Of a stretch of DNA of 64,000 nucleotides, positions 9,471 through 18,670 are shown in pieces. Under the pieces are notes generated by a model. The model worked only from the letters and a program-made list of their open reading frames with translations, searched no databases and was not told the origin of the DNA. Source of the DNA: Neobacillus cucumis. GTDB taxonomy: Bacteria; Bacillota; Bacilli; Bacillales; Cytobacillaceae. Position numbers and translations under genes: made by a program. Within the stretch, counting starts at the first letter, position 1. Each line of letters starts with the position of its first letter. Location: contig NZ_JAFBEX010000010.1 of NCBI RefSeq assembly GCF_016908975.1, positions 62,001 to 126,000 of the forward strand, given 5' to 3'.

Positions 9471-10427
9471 TCATTCGTAATGAACCCAGAACTTTGATGT
9501 TAAGAAAATGATACCTGTTAACAGTCCCACGAAGATAAGCATGATCCACGCCATTGCAGATGCATAACCCATATTGAAGAATGAGAAACCTTGAACGAAT
9601 AGGTAAAGTGAGTATAAAAGGGTACCATCCATCGGGTCGCCAGTTCCTTTTGAAATGATAAAGGCAGGTACAAATGTCATAAACGCACTGATTGTTTGCA
9701 TAATCAAGTTAAACAGAATAATCGGGCTTAACATTGGGAGTGTAACTCTGGTGAATTGTCTCCACCCGTTCGCACCATCCATACTAGCAGCTTCATAGTA
9801 ACTTTTTGGAATACCTTTTAACCCTGCCAGAAAGATTAGCATCGATGAACCAAATTGCCAAACAGATAAGAAAATTAACATCCAAAGTGCTGCTGTCGGA
9901 CTTCCAAACCATCGTACAACCGGAATACCCAGAAAATGAAGCAAAAGATTGATAATTCCTTGATCCCCGAAGATATTACGCCACATAATGGCAACGGAAA
10001 CACTGCCTCCAATCAAGGATGGCAAATAAAATAATGACCGGTACAAACCAACGGCCCGTGATGCGGTATTTAACATCATCGCAATCAACAGCGCAAATAC
10101 AAGTCTCAATGGGACTCCACAAAATACATAAATGAGGGTATTTTTTAATGCATGCCAATATCTTGGGTCAGCAGTAAACATTTTTTTATAGTTTTCCAAT
10201 CCGATCCAGGAAGGCGTGGAAAATAGATTATAGTTTGTAAAGGATAAATATAGCGAAGTAATAATTGGAATTAATGTAAAGGCTAAGAAACCAATAATAA
10301 ACGGGCTTATAAATGCATAACCTTTTAAATTTTCCCTAAGAGCACGTCTTTTCTGTTGTTTACGCACACTCTCAGGAGCAAGCATAATACTCTGCTGTAC
10401 TTCTTCATTGGCAATCTGCACGCTCAT
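9471..10427 (-). CDS. Sugar ABC importer permease, YesP-like (MalF type)
   Basis: The 318-residue membrane protein has six membrane segments after a short cytoplasmic N-terminus rich in basic residues. The EAA loop reads YEAASMDGANGWRQFTRVTLPMLSP. It resembles B. subtilis YesP and pairs with the downstream permease to form the membrane channel. The ATG has an AAGGAG site with eight-base spacing. It follows the binding-protein gene after a spacer that contains a hairpin, the usual arrangement in such operons. Confidence 0.88.
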   Translation of the reverse strand: MSVQIANEEVQQSIMLAPESVRKQQKRRALRENLKGYAFISPFIIGFLAFTLIPIITSLYLSFTNYNLFSTPSWIGLENYKKMFTADPRYWHALKNTLIYVFCGVPLRLVFALLIAMMLNTASRAVGLYRSLFYLPSLIGGSVSVAIMWRNIFGDQGIINLLLHFLGIPVVRWFGSPTAALWMLIFLSVWQFGSSMLIFLAGLKGIPKSYYEAASMDGANGWRQFTRVTLPMLSPIILFNLIMQTISAFMTFVPAFIISKGTGDPMDGTLLYSLYLFVQGFSFFNMGYASAMAWIMLIFVGLLTGIIFLTSKFWVHYE

Positions 10428-10476
10428 ATAGCCATCTCCTTTTCTCTTAAACCACCACCCTTTTCATTGAAGGGGG

Positions 10477-10506
10477 GATAGCTGAACCGAGAAAGGATCA
10501 GCTATC
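10477..10506 (-). other. Hairpin between binding-protein and permease genes
   Basis: GATAGCTGA (10477-10485) pairs with TCAGCTATC (10498-10506). On the minus-strand transcript the stem is followed by C residues, not U, so it is not a strong terminator. Such hairpins after a binding-protein gene commonly stabilise that part of the mRNA so the binding protein is made in excess. This role is inferred. Confidence 0.5.
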
Positions 10507-10521
10507 GGATTTGGTTCTGAA

Positions 10522-11847
10522 TTATTTCTTGTTTTTAGACAAAATAGCATCTGCCTGCTGTCTAAATTGTTTTGCTGCATCTCCAGGCTTAAGATTTCCA
10601 TAGCAAATTTGATTGCTTAAGTTCTGTAACAGGGTGATTACTTCTCCTGCTCCAATCGGGTCCGGACCATTAAATACAGTACTGTGTTTCCCAGCCCAAG
10701 CTACATAATCAAATACTTGTTTCTGTGCAGGTGATAATAATGGATCTAACGCCTTTTGGACGGAAGTAGCACCAGGAACACCACGGTCACCAAGAGCTAA
10801 TTTGTTGGCATCAACATTGTTTTCCAAGAAATCAATAAATTTAGCAGCTTCTGTTTTATTTTTTGAGCTGTTAGACATTGACCAATACATACTTGGTTTC
10901 AAGAATAATCCTTTATCAGCCCCCGGGCCTGGCATGCCGACCATTTCAAGCGGGCGATTTACTACTTGCTGGAGTCCAACAAACTGATTGGACCATTGGA
11001 AAATACCGATTGATTGCTGTTTTACAACAGGATCATCTTCAAGTCCTTTTACCTGAGCTTTCTCATCAGGTGAAAGAATGGCATTCTCTTTTGTCAGTTC
11101 AGCATACATCTTAAAGAAGTTTACAAATAATTTGTCATCTTTATAGCCAAGAGTAGTGCCATCTTTACTGTAAAGTCTTTTTCCCTGAGTTCTTAAATAA
11201 TAGTTAAAAAATACATCTGGAGCCGGATTCGGTCCATCATCAAACTTCAAGCCTGCGGCAACCGCTTTCTTAGCCATACTTTGGTAGTCAGTCCATGTCC
11301 ATTTTTGCGGGATTGAGTCAATTCCTGCCTTTTTTAACAGTGCAGGGTCATATTGAAGACCAATAGCATTCGATCCAGTAGGTAGACCATAGTAGTGATT
11401 GTTTACTTTTCCAGCATCGATATAATCATTGCTGAGTTCTTTCGTATTAATTTCCTTGCCATAGAATGGTTTTAAATCTGCCAATTGATTGTTATTAGCG
11501 TATTGTGTAACATAGGATGTATCCATTTGAATAATATCTGGAAGGTTATTTGCTGCTGCTTCTGGAGCAAGCTTTTTCCAGTAATCATCCCAGCTGGCAT
11601 ATTCAGATTCGATTTTTACATTTGGGTGCTGCTTTTCATACAAGTCAATAATTTTTAGAGTATAATCCGTTCTTGGCTGATTACCCCACCAGGAGATACG
11701 AAGTGTAACAGGTTCATTCTTGCTTGCCGTCTTACTTTTAGCTGAATCACTTTTCGTGGTACTTGCTGTATTGCTTCCGCTGCATGCTGCTAAAGAAGCA
11801 ACAAGGAGCAGTGATGACAGGCCAGCTACATACTTTTTGATTTTCAT
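10522..11847 (-). CDS. Sugar-binding lipoprotein of ABC importer, YesO-like (copy 1)
   Basis: The 441-residue product has a lipoprotein signal peptide (MKIKKYVAGLSSLLLVASLAAC, with a LAAC lipobox), so it is anchored outside the membrane. The mature part is a family 1 extracellular solute-binding protein with EPVTLRISWWGNQPR near its start and YASWDDYWKKLAPEAAANNLPDI after it. It should capture rhamnogalacturonan oligosaccharides for the YesP/YesQ-type permeases. A GTG eight codons upstream overlaps the AGGGGG site, so the ATG at 11845-11847 is preferred. A paralogous gene lies directly upstream. Confidence 0.9.
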   Translation of the reverse strand: MKIKKYVAGLSSLLLVASLAACSGSNTASTTKSDSAKSKTASKNEPVTLRISWWGNQPRTDYTLKIIDLYEKQHPNVKIESEYASWDDYWKKLAPEAAANNLPDIIQMDTSYVTQYANNNQLADLKPFYGKEINTKELSNDYIDAGKVNNHYYGLPTGSNAIGLQYDPALLKKAGIDSIPQKWTWTDYQSMAKKAVAAGLKFDDGPNPAPDVFFNYYLRTQGKRLYSKDGTTLGYKDDKLFVNFFKMYAELTKENAILSPDEKAQVKGLEDDPVVKQQSIGIFQWSNQFVGLQQVVNRPLEMVGMPGPGADKGLFLKPSMYWSMSNSSKNKTEAAKFIDFLENNVDANKLALGDRGVPGATSVQKALDPLLSPAQKQVFDYVAWAGKHSTVFNGPDPIGAGEVITLLQNLSNQICYGNLKPGDAAKQFRQQADAILSKNKK

Positions 11848-11874
11848 TAAGTAATTCCCCCTTTTTTTCACTTA

Positions 11875-11959
11875 TGTAAGTGTTTACATTTTTAATTTTA
11901 ATGTACTGTTATAACTTTCTGAATAAAAATAACCGACTTTATTTGTTTAAAAAACAGTT
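11875..11959 (-). promoter_or_regulatory. Promoter region of binding-protein gene 1 with cre-like palindrome
   Basis: The palindrome TGTAAGTGTTTACA (11875-11888) resembles a CcpA cre box but lacks the central CG. Upstream, TTAAAAAACAGTT (11947-11959) and the bases beside it look like a degenerate copy of the 47-bp element found at 18300-18346 and 29418-29464. A weak TTCAGA, 17-bp spacer and TAAAAT arrangement is possible. The strong terminator of the preceding gene lies just upstream (11984-12040), so a separate promoter here is expected. Confidence 0.45.
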
Positions 11960-11983
11960 ATATTGTACTTTCAATATCTGCAT

Positions 11984-12040
11984 AAAAAATAAGATTCTAT
12001 CTCTACAGGGAGAACCTGTGGAGATAGAATCTTATTTTTT
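11984..12040 (-). terminator. Strong intrinsic terminator after binding-protein gene 2
   Basis: Arms of 26 bases (11984-12009 and 12015-12040) pair with a single imperfect position around the loop GAGAA. The stem reads AAGATTCTATCTC on one side and GAGATAGAATCTT on the other, flanked by A6 and T6. It overlaps the last bases of the upstream gene and works as a terminator on either strand. Confidence 0.9.
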
Positions 12041-13337
12041 AGCTATCTTTTTTGTTTTTTGAAAGGATATTGTTTGCTTGCGTTCTAAATTTCTCTGCTC
12101 CTTCGGCAGGCGTTATTTTTTTGAATAATATCTGATTAGAAATGTCCTGTAAAGTCTTAACAACCTCTGTAGCGCCAAGCGGGTAAGCTGTCTCAATATG
12201 ATTATTGCTTCTTTCAATCTTCATTACATAGTCAAATATCTTTCTCTGGTCTTCTGGTAACTCTTTTTTAACCTCACTTGCTACCTTGGAAGAAACTGAT
12301 ACACCTCTTTCTCCTTTCATCATCTTATTCGCCTCAATATTGTTAATAAAGAAATTGATAAATCTGGCTGCTTCCTTTTTATGTTTTGACCCTTTAGTAA
12401 TAGAGAAAAGCTGGCTGGGCTTCACCATTAAACCAATGTCTTGCCCAGGCCCAGGTGGTGGAAGAATTTCTAACGGTCTTTTGGCAGCCTGTGTATAACT
12501 ATAATATTGGTTGGAATGATTAAATGTCATTGCAGCTTGATGGTTGACCAATGGTTCATCTTCTATACTATTAATCTGCTCCATTACATTTACACTTGGC
12601 AGTGCACCTTGACTAAGTAATCTTAATTGCATATCAAAATAGTCGATAAACAATTGGTCATTATTATATCCTAATGATGTTCCCTCTGTGTTGTATAAGT
12701 TCTTTCCTTTTGTGTGCAAATAGTAAGAGAAAAACACTTCGGTCGATTCCATGCCATTAAATCCATAAATATTACCACCTTTATGAATTTCGGAAACTAC
12801 ATTTTCAAAATCCCTCCAGGTCCAATTCTCTTTTGGTATAGGCACCCCAGCTTTAGAAACTAAATTTTTATCCATTATGACAACAGGAGCATTTATTCCT
12901 AATGGAAACCCAAATAATTGATTGCCGATCATACCTCCTGAAAGAATCTTATTATCAATTGATTTTGTATCAATTATTTTATCTTTTATATAAGGAGTTA
13001 AATTTTCCAGTAAATCATTGTCACTATATGACTTCAAATAAAGCAGATCCATCTGGACGATATCGGGTAATTGATTAGCCGCAGCCAGTGGAGCTAAGCG
13101 TTTCCAATAATCATCCCAATTTGAATATTCATACTCGATTTTAATATTTGGGTTATTCTTTTCAAACAATTTGATAACCTTTTCTGTCGAATCATGCCTT
13201 GGCTGCTCTCCCCACCAAGCAATTTTCAATGTGACAGGCTCTTTTTTCTTGACTGATTTTACCGTTTCAGTACTAGAACACCCGCTAAAAACAATAAGAA
13301 ATACTAGGGGCAACATTAAGATCAAACTTTTTTTCAT
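12039..13337 (-). CDS. Sugar-binding lipoprotein, YesO-like (copy 2)
   Basis: The 432-residue lipoprotein has a signal peptide ending VFSGC. It is clearly paralogous to the gene at 10522-11847: both share EPVTL.I.WWG.QPR, YEYSNWDDYWKRLAPLAAANQLPDI and PPGPG.D.GL.VKPS. It is a family 1 solute-binding protein, probably for a related oligosaccharide. It lies 24 bp after yesN and ends in a strong terminator. Only one permease pair follows, so both receptors may share it. Confidence 0.88.
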   Translation of the reverse strand: MKKSLILMLPLVFLIVFSGCSSTETVKSVKKKEPVTLKIAWWGEQPRHDSTEKVIKLFEKNNPNIKIEYEYSNWDDYWKRLAPLAAANQLPDIVQMDLLYLKSYSDNDLLENLTPYIKDKIIDTKSIDNKILSGGMIGNQLFGFPLGINAPVVIMDKNLVSKAGVPIPKENWTWRDFENVVSEIHKGGNIYGFNGMESTEVFFSYYLHTKGKNLYNTEGTSLGYNNDQLFIDYFDMQLRLLSQGALPSVNVMEQINSIEDEPLVNHQAAMTFNHSNQYYSYTQAAKRPLEILPPPGPGQDIGLMVKPSQLFSITKGSKHKKEAARFINFFINNIEANKMMKGERGVSVSSKVASEVKKELPEDQRKIFDYVMKIERSNNHIETAYPLGATEVVKTLQDISNQILFKKITPAEGAEKFRTQANNILSKNKKDS

Positions 13338-13361
13338 TTTCGATTCCCCTTTGTCAACATC

Positions 13362-14921
13362 TTAAAAACCTTGGACAGACTCTCTTTTATATTCAGATGG
13401 GGTATAACCTGTCTGCTTTTTAAACACTTGACTAAAATACTGTGAATTTTCACCAAAACCAATCTTTTCCGCCAACTCGAAAATCTTAACATCACTTTCG
13501 TTTTCGATTATTTGAATAGCTTTCTCGATTCTAATTCGAGTTAAAAAGTTGGAAAATTTCTCTCCTGTTTCCTTTTTGAAAAGTTTGCCTAGATAATCCG
13601 CATTCATATATAACATTTCATTTGCAACCCATTGTAGACTTAGATTAGGGTCATCGATATGTTCGTTTACAACATCGATCACTTTGCTAATGATAGTAGA
13701 ATGTTTATTTTTATTTTGTTGATAAAATCCACTGGTAATTTCCTTTGTAATACTTTGAAAAAAAGATTGCATATTTTGGATCGTGTTTAGTTCCATAAGG
13801 ATGGGTAATTTCGATAAGTATGTGTTCATAGTCGGAGAATCGCATAATCGTATCATGGCATTAAAGACTTGAATAACGTATGACTTCGTTGCATAGATAT
13901 CCATTTTTAAATCGATAAACCGCTTAAAGAAAGAGACAATCTCTTTCTCCACATCTTCCCAGTATCCTGATTTAACGAGACGGCAAAACTTTTGTTCATC
14001 ATAATAAAACTCTTGTTCAACACTTTTATCTATTAAACTGATATCATTTCTGGTAATAATACTGCCTTCGCCTAAATAAAAACGATAATGGAGGCAATCG
14101 AGCGCTTCCAAATATAATTTATTTGCAGCATTTAATTTTCCTAATTCACTAACAGCTATAGTGCAATCAAGTTGATAATATTGAAAAAAAGTATCCCTAA
14201 TCTTTTCTATTTTCTGTTGAATGAGAGGATAATTCCCTTCATCTTCCACTAGAATCAAAATCAATTCTCCTACCGTACAACATAGGATATTTTCCCCGAA
14301 TATTTTCTCAGTGATATTTTTTAAAGCCAATAATTGTTCAATTTGAAAGTGACCTTCTAATTGGAATAACACTAAACGAACATTTGAACTACTCAAATCA
14401 ATTTGATAGAGATTTTGATATGTATTTAAGTCACCATGATCATAGATATTTGTGACAAACTCCTTCAATTTTTGCTCTTTTGCAAATGGGAGGACGGTTT
14501 CAAGTGTTTCTTTCATATTTTTAATAAAGGATTCGCGCTCTTTCTCCTGATCTAATTCCATACAAATCTCACTTAATGCATTAATAATGGTATTTTCGTT
14601 ACATGGTTTTAGCAGATAATGCTTAACACCGTACTCCATTGCCTGTTTGGCATAATCAAACTCGCTAAAGCCGGATAACAAAATAAACCGAATTTCTGGA
14701 AAGTTGTTATAAACCTTCTTGACTAATTCCAACCCGTTCATTCCTGGCATTTTAATATCACTAATCACAATGTCGGGCTGATGTTGGCTGAGAAATTCGT
14801 ATGCTTCGATTCCATTTTTAGCTGTACCTATTAAACTCGTTCCGATTGACTCCCATTTAATTACCTTTGATATCCCATCGATAATAATTCGTTCATCATC
14901 AACTAACATTACTTTGTACAT
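13362..14921 (-). CDS. yesN: Response regulator with AraC-type DNA-binding domain, YesN-like
   Basis: The 519-residue protein begins with a receiver domain (MYKVMLVDDE, phospho-acceptor D55 in DIVISDIKMPG, K in YLLKPC). It has a variable middle and ends with two AraC helix-turn-helix motifs (LSLQWVANEMLYMNADYLGKLFKKETG and VKIFELAEKIGFGENSQYFS). It is the partner of YesM and probably activates the pectin genes. The frame is open 22 codons further up, but the ATG at 14919-14921 has an AGGGGGG site. It overlaps yesM by 23 bp. Confidence 0.9.
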   Translation of the reverse strand: MYKVMLVDDERIIIDGISKVIKWESIGTSLIGTAKNGIEAYEFLSQHQPDIVISDIKMPGMNGLELVKKVYNNFPEIRFILLSGFSEFDYAKQAMEYGVKHYLLKPCNENTIINALSEICMELDQEKERESFIKNMKETLETVLPFAKEQKLKEFVTNIYDHGDLNTYQNLYQIDLSSSNVRLVLFQLEGHFQIEQLLALKNITEKIFGENILCCTVGELILILVEDEGNYPLIQQKIEKIRDTFFQYYQLDCTIAVSELGKLNAANKLYLEALDCLHYRFYLGEGSIITRNDISLIDKSVEQEFYYDEQKFCRLVKSGYWEDVEKEIVSFFKRFIDLKMDIYATKSYVIQVFNAMIRLCDSPTMNTYLSKLPILMELNTIQNMQSFFQSITKEITSGFYQQNKNKHSTIISKVIDVVNEHIDDPNLSLQWVANEMLYMNADYLGKLFKKETGEKFSNFLTRIRIEKAIQIIENESDVKIFELAEKIGFGENSQYFSQVFKKQTGYTPSEYKRESVQGF

Positions 14922-16689
14922 GTTCTTCCCCCCTGTTGTATGGTAGAAGTATAATGATTTTCGTTCCTTGATTAGGCTTACTTTCAATATTTACGCCATA
15001 TTCTGCGCCAAATGAAATCTTAATTCGCTCATCAATATTGGACAAACCAATTCCTTGTCCCCGGGTTTTCATTTCTCCCTTTTTTACTTTTTCTAAAATT
15101 TCAGGTTCCATTCCCGGTCCATTGTCCTCGACAATTAGCTGGAAATTTTCTTTATTTAAAATGGAGTAAATTCTAATTTTACATGGTTCAATCATTGTCT
15201 CAAGCGCGTAATGTATCGCATTTTCTACAAGAGGCTGCAGTGTCAATTTAGGGATATAGTTATCAAATACATCAAGATCCACATGCATAGAAAAATCTAA
15301 TCTTTCTTCAAATCTATATTTTTGAATGATAATGTAATTTTTAACTATATTCAGCTCAGATTCGATTGTAATGAGAGGTTTTTTTAGACTAATAGAATTT
15401 CGAAGTAAAAATCCCAGTGCTTCTACCATTCTGGAAATTTGCTCTTGGTCATTCACCTTTGCGAGCCAATTGATGGACTCCAATGTATTGTATAAAAAGT
15501 GCGGATTAATTTGAGCTTGTAATGCTTTAAACTCTGTTTCTTTTATTGTTAGCTGCTTTGAAAGGTTTTCGTTTACCAGTTCGTCAATTTGCTGGATCAT
15601 TCTTTGAAAGTTTTTATGCAGCTTCCCTACTTCGTCATTTTGTAAAAAGGAGGGTTCTAAAAATCCTTTTTGAGCTTCCTTAAAATCCCCATGCTGTGCA
15701 TATTGCATTCCATCAACCAGATTTTCTAATGGACTAGTGATGTTCTTAGCAAACCTTAATCCAACAATCGCCACAATAAAATACATAGAAATAAATAGGA
15801 TAAATAATATATTTTTTAGAATCTCAATATTTTTAAAAATTTCATCAAAAGGCATTACATTAATATAATTCCAATCAAGGTAATGGGATTTAATATGAAC
15901 CAGGAAATAATTTTTACCGTTTATCTTTTTTATTTGATAACCAGAATTTTTGTTTAACGTAAGTGCTTCATTTTTAATTTCACTATTAACCTTTTTAGGG
16001 TAAATAAGCCCCTTTTTATCGGTAATTAAAAAATCTCCATCCAACTTGCTAGATCCTTGTAGAAGATTACCTGCAAGCAGATCCATATTAATATAGATCA
16101 TCAGCGTTCCTAGATTTCTAAAACTCAAGTTATTGTATTGGCGAATTTGCCGAGCTGACACAAGCGTTAAATCGTCACCGGGTGAAGTAGTCCAAATATT
16201 AGTTCCATGTGCCTTCATGGCCATTTTAATAATTTGTTCTTTAGGAGCATCTGGTAGTTTAAATGTTTTTGGACCAACGTTCCAATCATCGCCATTAGTG
16301 TTAATTAATTTGATTGACTGAATATATTTATCATTATTTACATAGTTTAATAGTTTATCCGCCATACTAGTGCGAATACGAAATTTTTCATATTCATTAC
16401 TTTGATCCCGTTCTTCTATCAAATATTGCGAAATTTGGGGGTCAGTCAATATGTTATAAGAAAGATCTTCTATCTTCTTTAGTTCATACTCAAGGCTGTT
16501 AGAGGAAGTGCTTAAGACTTGAGAGGATTTACTGTAGATTTGCTTATCGTAACTATTAAAAGCATACTGGAGTCCAAAAACGGTAAAAGAAAATGAGATA
16601 ATCATAATCCATGAAATTAAAATAAACAGCTTGTATTTTATTTTTAAATCTACGTATTTTTTTTTCAAAGCTGTGAAAAATTGTGCCAT
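14899..16689 (-). CDS. yesM: Sensor histidine kinase, YesM-like
   Basis: The 596-residue membrane kinase has a first membrane segment (KLFILISWIMIISFSFTVFG), a large extracellular sensor of about 240 residues, and a second segment (ILFILFISMYFIVAIVGL). A HAMP linker, the His_kinase motif QINPHFLYNTLESINWLAK and a HATPase domain with NAIHYALE, VEDNGPGM and GQGIGLSNIDERI follow. The YesM class senses extracellular oligosaccharides or binding-protein complexes. Its gene overlaps yesN, which shows pairing. A cre-like site lies in its promoter region. Confidence 0.92.
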   Translation of the reverse strand: MAQFFTALKKKYVDLKIKYKLFILISWIMIISFSFTVFGLQYAFNSYDKQIYSKSSQVLSTSSNSLEYELKKIEDLSYNILTDPQISQYLIEERDQSNEYEKFRIRTSMADKLLNYVNNDKYIQSIKLINTNGDDWNVGPKTFKLPDAPKEQIIKMAMKAHGTNIWTTSPGDDLTLVSARQIRQYNNLSFRNLGTLMIYINMDLLAGNLLQGSSKLDGDFLITDKKGLIYPKKVNSEIKNEALTLNKNSGYQIKKINGKNYFLVHIKSHYLDWNYINVMPFDEIFKNIEILKNILFILFISMYFIVAIVGLRFAKNITSPLENLVDGMQYAQHGDFKEAQKGFLEPSFLQNDEVGKLHKNFQRMIQQIDELVNENLSKQLTIKETEFKALQAQINPHFLYNTLESINWLAKVNDQEQISRMVEALGFLLRNSISLKKPLITIESELNIVKNYIIIQKYRFEERLDFSMHVDLDVFDNYIPKLTLQPLVENAIHYALETMIEPCKIRIYSILNKENFQLIVEDNGPGMEPEILEKVKKGEMKTRGQGIGLSNIDERIKISFGAEYGVNIESKPNQGTKIIILLPYNRGEEHVQSNVS

Positions 16690-16738
16690 ATGTATTTTTC
16701 TCCACTTAGTCTGTTTGTAATTAGAAATTCGACGAAAT

Positions 16739-16752
16739 TGAAAGCGCGGTCA
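16739..16752. promoter_or_regulatory. cre-like CcpA site upstream of yesM
   Basis: TGAAAGCGCGGTCA matches the cre consensus TGWNANCGNTNWCA at 13 of 14 positions (G for T at position 10). It lies about 50 bp before the yesM start, so carbon-catabolite repression of the regulator pair is plausible. This was judged by eye only. Confidence 0.5.
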
Positions 16753-16845
16753 TTTTTTAGTAAAAAGATAACAACAAAGTTTGAGTTTATTTTATAACAT
16801 TCGACGGAATTTTTAAACTATCAAATATTTTCCTAAATAATAAAG

Positions 16846-16874
16846 AAACGATTCTCCAAATTAGAGAATCGTTT
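16846..16874 (-). terminator. Intrinsic terminator after the Gfo/Idh gene
   Basis: AAACGATTCTC (16846-16856) pairs perfectly with GAGAATCGTTT (16864-16874) around a seven-base loop. T-rich sequence lies on both sides, so it can act on either strand. It separates the upstream hydrolase unit from the yesMN unit. Confidence 0.85.
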
Positions 16875-16908
16875 TTTTAATCTAATGATACACTTCTTCT
16901 TTCCCCTT

Positions 16909-18210
16909 TTAACTAGATACATGGCTTGATTCACGAAGCAGCTCGTCAATCCTAAAGGGCCGGTTCTCCTTACTTGACCGCCATACACCTTCACCCATTG
17001 CAATTGAATAAGCTCCCGCTTCTGCACCTGCTAAAATCGGAAATGGTCTAGTTGGATCCACGCCTAAGAATAAATCTTCTTGAAGTAATGGGTCTCCGCC
17101 GCCATGACCTCCTTCATTTAGCAGGACGTGAATAACCTCCTTTGAACCAAATAACGGATAATATTCAATTGTCTGTTCCGGAATTGGAAACGGAACACGG
17201 CTAGGTTCATCAAATTCCTGTGTTTCAATTCTTCCTTTTGTCCCATTAATAGCAAGACGGTAGCCTTCATACGGAAGTGAAAAGTTAACGGAATAATTTA
17301 AAAAGGCCCCTTGTTCATATTTAACCGTTACCGCATAAGTGTCCTCGATATCAATTTCATGATCAAAAATACAAGAATCCGGGCGATAATCTGTGTAGTT
17401 TTGGGCAGATTTTTCAATACTGTCTGCTTTAATATGATCGTCTTTAACTGATATATTATTTCTGCGGTTTGACCAGCGCATATAGTATTGACATTGATAT
17501 TTTTCATCACAAGTACTGCAAAAGCGGTGATCAGTTGGGCTTGGATTTAACTCACCATTCTTCCCATAATAGTTTAGGGCACCAAAGGCAAAAACCTGCT
17601 CGGGCTTTTGGTCAATCCACCAGTTCACTAAGTCAAAATGGTGTGTTGACTTATGAATCGATAAGCCACCGGAGCTTTCTCTATTACGATTCCATCTTTT
17701 GAAATAACTGGCACCATGGTAGGTATCCACATACCAATTCAAATCTACAGAAGTTACTCGGCCAATTTTTCCATCTAAAATCATTTCTTTTATCTTACGA
17801 TGGAATGGATTATAACGATAATTGAACGTTACAATGACTTTCCCGTTACTATTTTTTTCAGCTTCCATGACTCTCCTGGCATCATTTGCAGTTGTTACCA
17901 TCGGTTTCTCGGTGATCACAGTTAAGTGGTTTTCCAACCCCTTTAAAATATAATCAATATGTGTGTTGTCTCTGCTTGCAACAATTACTGTATCCGGGTG
18001 GGTTTCTTCCACCATCTGTTGAAATTGTTCGGGACTGTAGGTAGGAATTGAATGTAATTGTGGGAAACTTTCCTTAGTCAATTCAAAACGCCGGGAATCA
18101 GGGTCTAATAGACCTACAATTTGATTGTTATGCGAAAAGCTCGTGAGGATAGGATCAATAAACATCCCCATTGCCCGATTACTTAGTCCACAAATAATAA
18201 TTCTATTCAT
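16909..18210 (-). CDS. Gfo/Idh/MocA-family oxidoreductase, YteT-like
   Basis: The 433-residue protein has an N-terminal NAD(P)-binding Rossmann domain (MNRIIICGLSNRAMG) and the ITEKPM motif typical of Gfo/Idh/MocA enzymes. The C-terminal substrate domain contains GGLSIHKSTHHFDLVNWW. A cysteine-rich patch (FCSTCDEKYQC) is unusual for the family. The substrate is unknown; in this setting a modified uronate or galactosyl unit is plausible, and B. subtilis YteT sits in a similar cluster. The ATG at 18208-18210 has GGAGG eight bases upstream; a start five codons earlier overlaps that site. Confidence 0.8.
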   Translation of the reverse strand: MNRIIICGLSNRAMGMFIDPILTSFSHNNQIVGLLDPDSRRFELTKESFPQLHSIPTYSPEQFQQMVEETHPDTVIVASRDNTHIDYILKGLENHLTVITEKPMVTTANDARRVMEAEKNSNGKVIVTFNYRYNPFHRKIKEMILDGKIGRVTSVDLNWYVDTYHGASYFKRWNRNRESSGGLSIHKSTHHFDLVNWWIDQKPEQVFAFGALNYYGKNGELNPSPTDHRFCSTCDEKYQCQYYMRWSNRRNNISVKDDHIKADSIEKSAQNYTDYRPDSCIFDHEIDIEDTYAVTVKYEQGAFLNYSVNFSLPYEGYRLAINGTKGRIETQEFDEPSRVPFPIPEQTIEYYPLFGSKEVIHVLLNEGGHGGGDPLLQEDLFLGVDPTRPFPILAGAEAGAYSIAMGEGVWRSSKENRPFRIDELLRESSHVSS

Positions 18211-18261
18211 CCTTGAATCCTCCATTTGATATTAGTATTTTCTGAGTCTATCAACCTCAAA

Positions 18262-18346
18262 TGTTAACGCTTTCTTTAATTATATTTAAACCCTTTTAAA
18301 TATTAAATTTAAAATTCAGTTTTCTTTTTTGAAATAACAGTGTTTT
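18262..18346 (-). promoter_or_regulatory. Activator-type promoter A with cre site, upstream of the Gfo/Idh gene
   Basis: A 47-bp element at 18300-18346 (minus-strand ends AAAACACTGTT and AAATTTAATAT) matches one at 29418-29464 at 43 of 47 positions. It ends in a weak -35 (TTTAAT, 18302-18307), followed by a 17-bp spacer and TATAAT (18279-18284). A good cre site, TGTTAACGCTTTCT (18262-18275; 13 of 14), overlaps the start-site region. The weak -35 overlapped by a conserved block suggests an activator, with YesN the obvious candidate. Confidence 0.65.
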
Positions 18347-18355
18347 AGGCTGGTT

Positions 18356-18670
18356 TTATTCTAAAAAAAATACTTGCTTTAACTCTTTTGCAACCGGACT
18401 ATTATCTGAATTAGTTTCCATAATATCTTTCATATAGGCCCACCATTTTTGACAAATTTCCGTTTGAGCCATCGCGTTCCACTTTTCTTCACTTTCTATT
18501 TCCACATAGGCGAATAAATTATTGGTTTTTTCATCGAGAAAAATAGAATAATGATGGGCTCCATGATTTTTCAGTTCTTGTGCCAATTCCGGCCAGATTT
18601 CATCATGGCGTTTCTTATATTCTTCCTGAAATCCGTTAAATACCTTCATAACTGTCGCTTTTCGAATTAT
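18356..18670 (-). CDS. rhaM: L-rhamnose mutarotase with a non-standard start codon
   Basis: This enzyme interconverts the alpha and beta anomers of L-rhamnose. The protein reads (?)[14 protein letters not shown]...RHDEIWPEL...[11 protein letters not shown]...[12 protein letters not shown]...WWAYM...[13 protein letters not shown], aligning end to end with E. coli RhaM (MIRKAFVM...). The codon for the conserved first Met is ATA at 18668-18670. Between the in-frame TAA upstream and the ATG at 18647-18649 there is no ATG, GTG or TTG. From the ATA the product is 104 residues, the family length. A GGAGAGG motif lies six bases before the ATA. The gene overlaps the GH42 3' end by 35 bp. Confidence 0.85.
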   Translation of the reverse strand: MIRKATVMKVFNGFQEEYKKRHDEIWPELAQELKNHGAHHYSIFLDEKTNNLFAYVEIESEEKWNAMAQTEICQKWWAYMKDIMETNSDNSPVAKELKQVFFLE

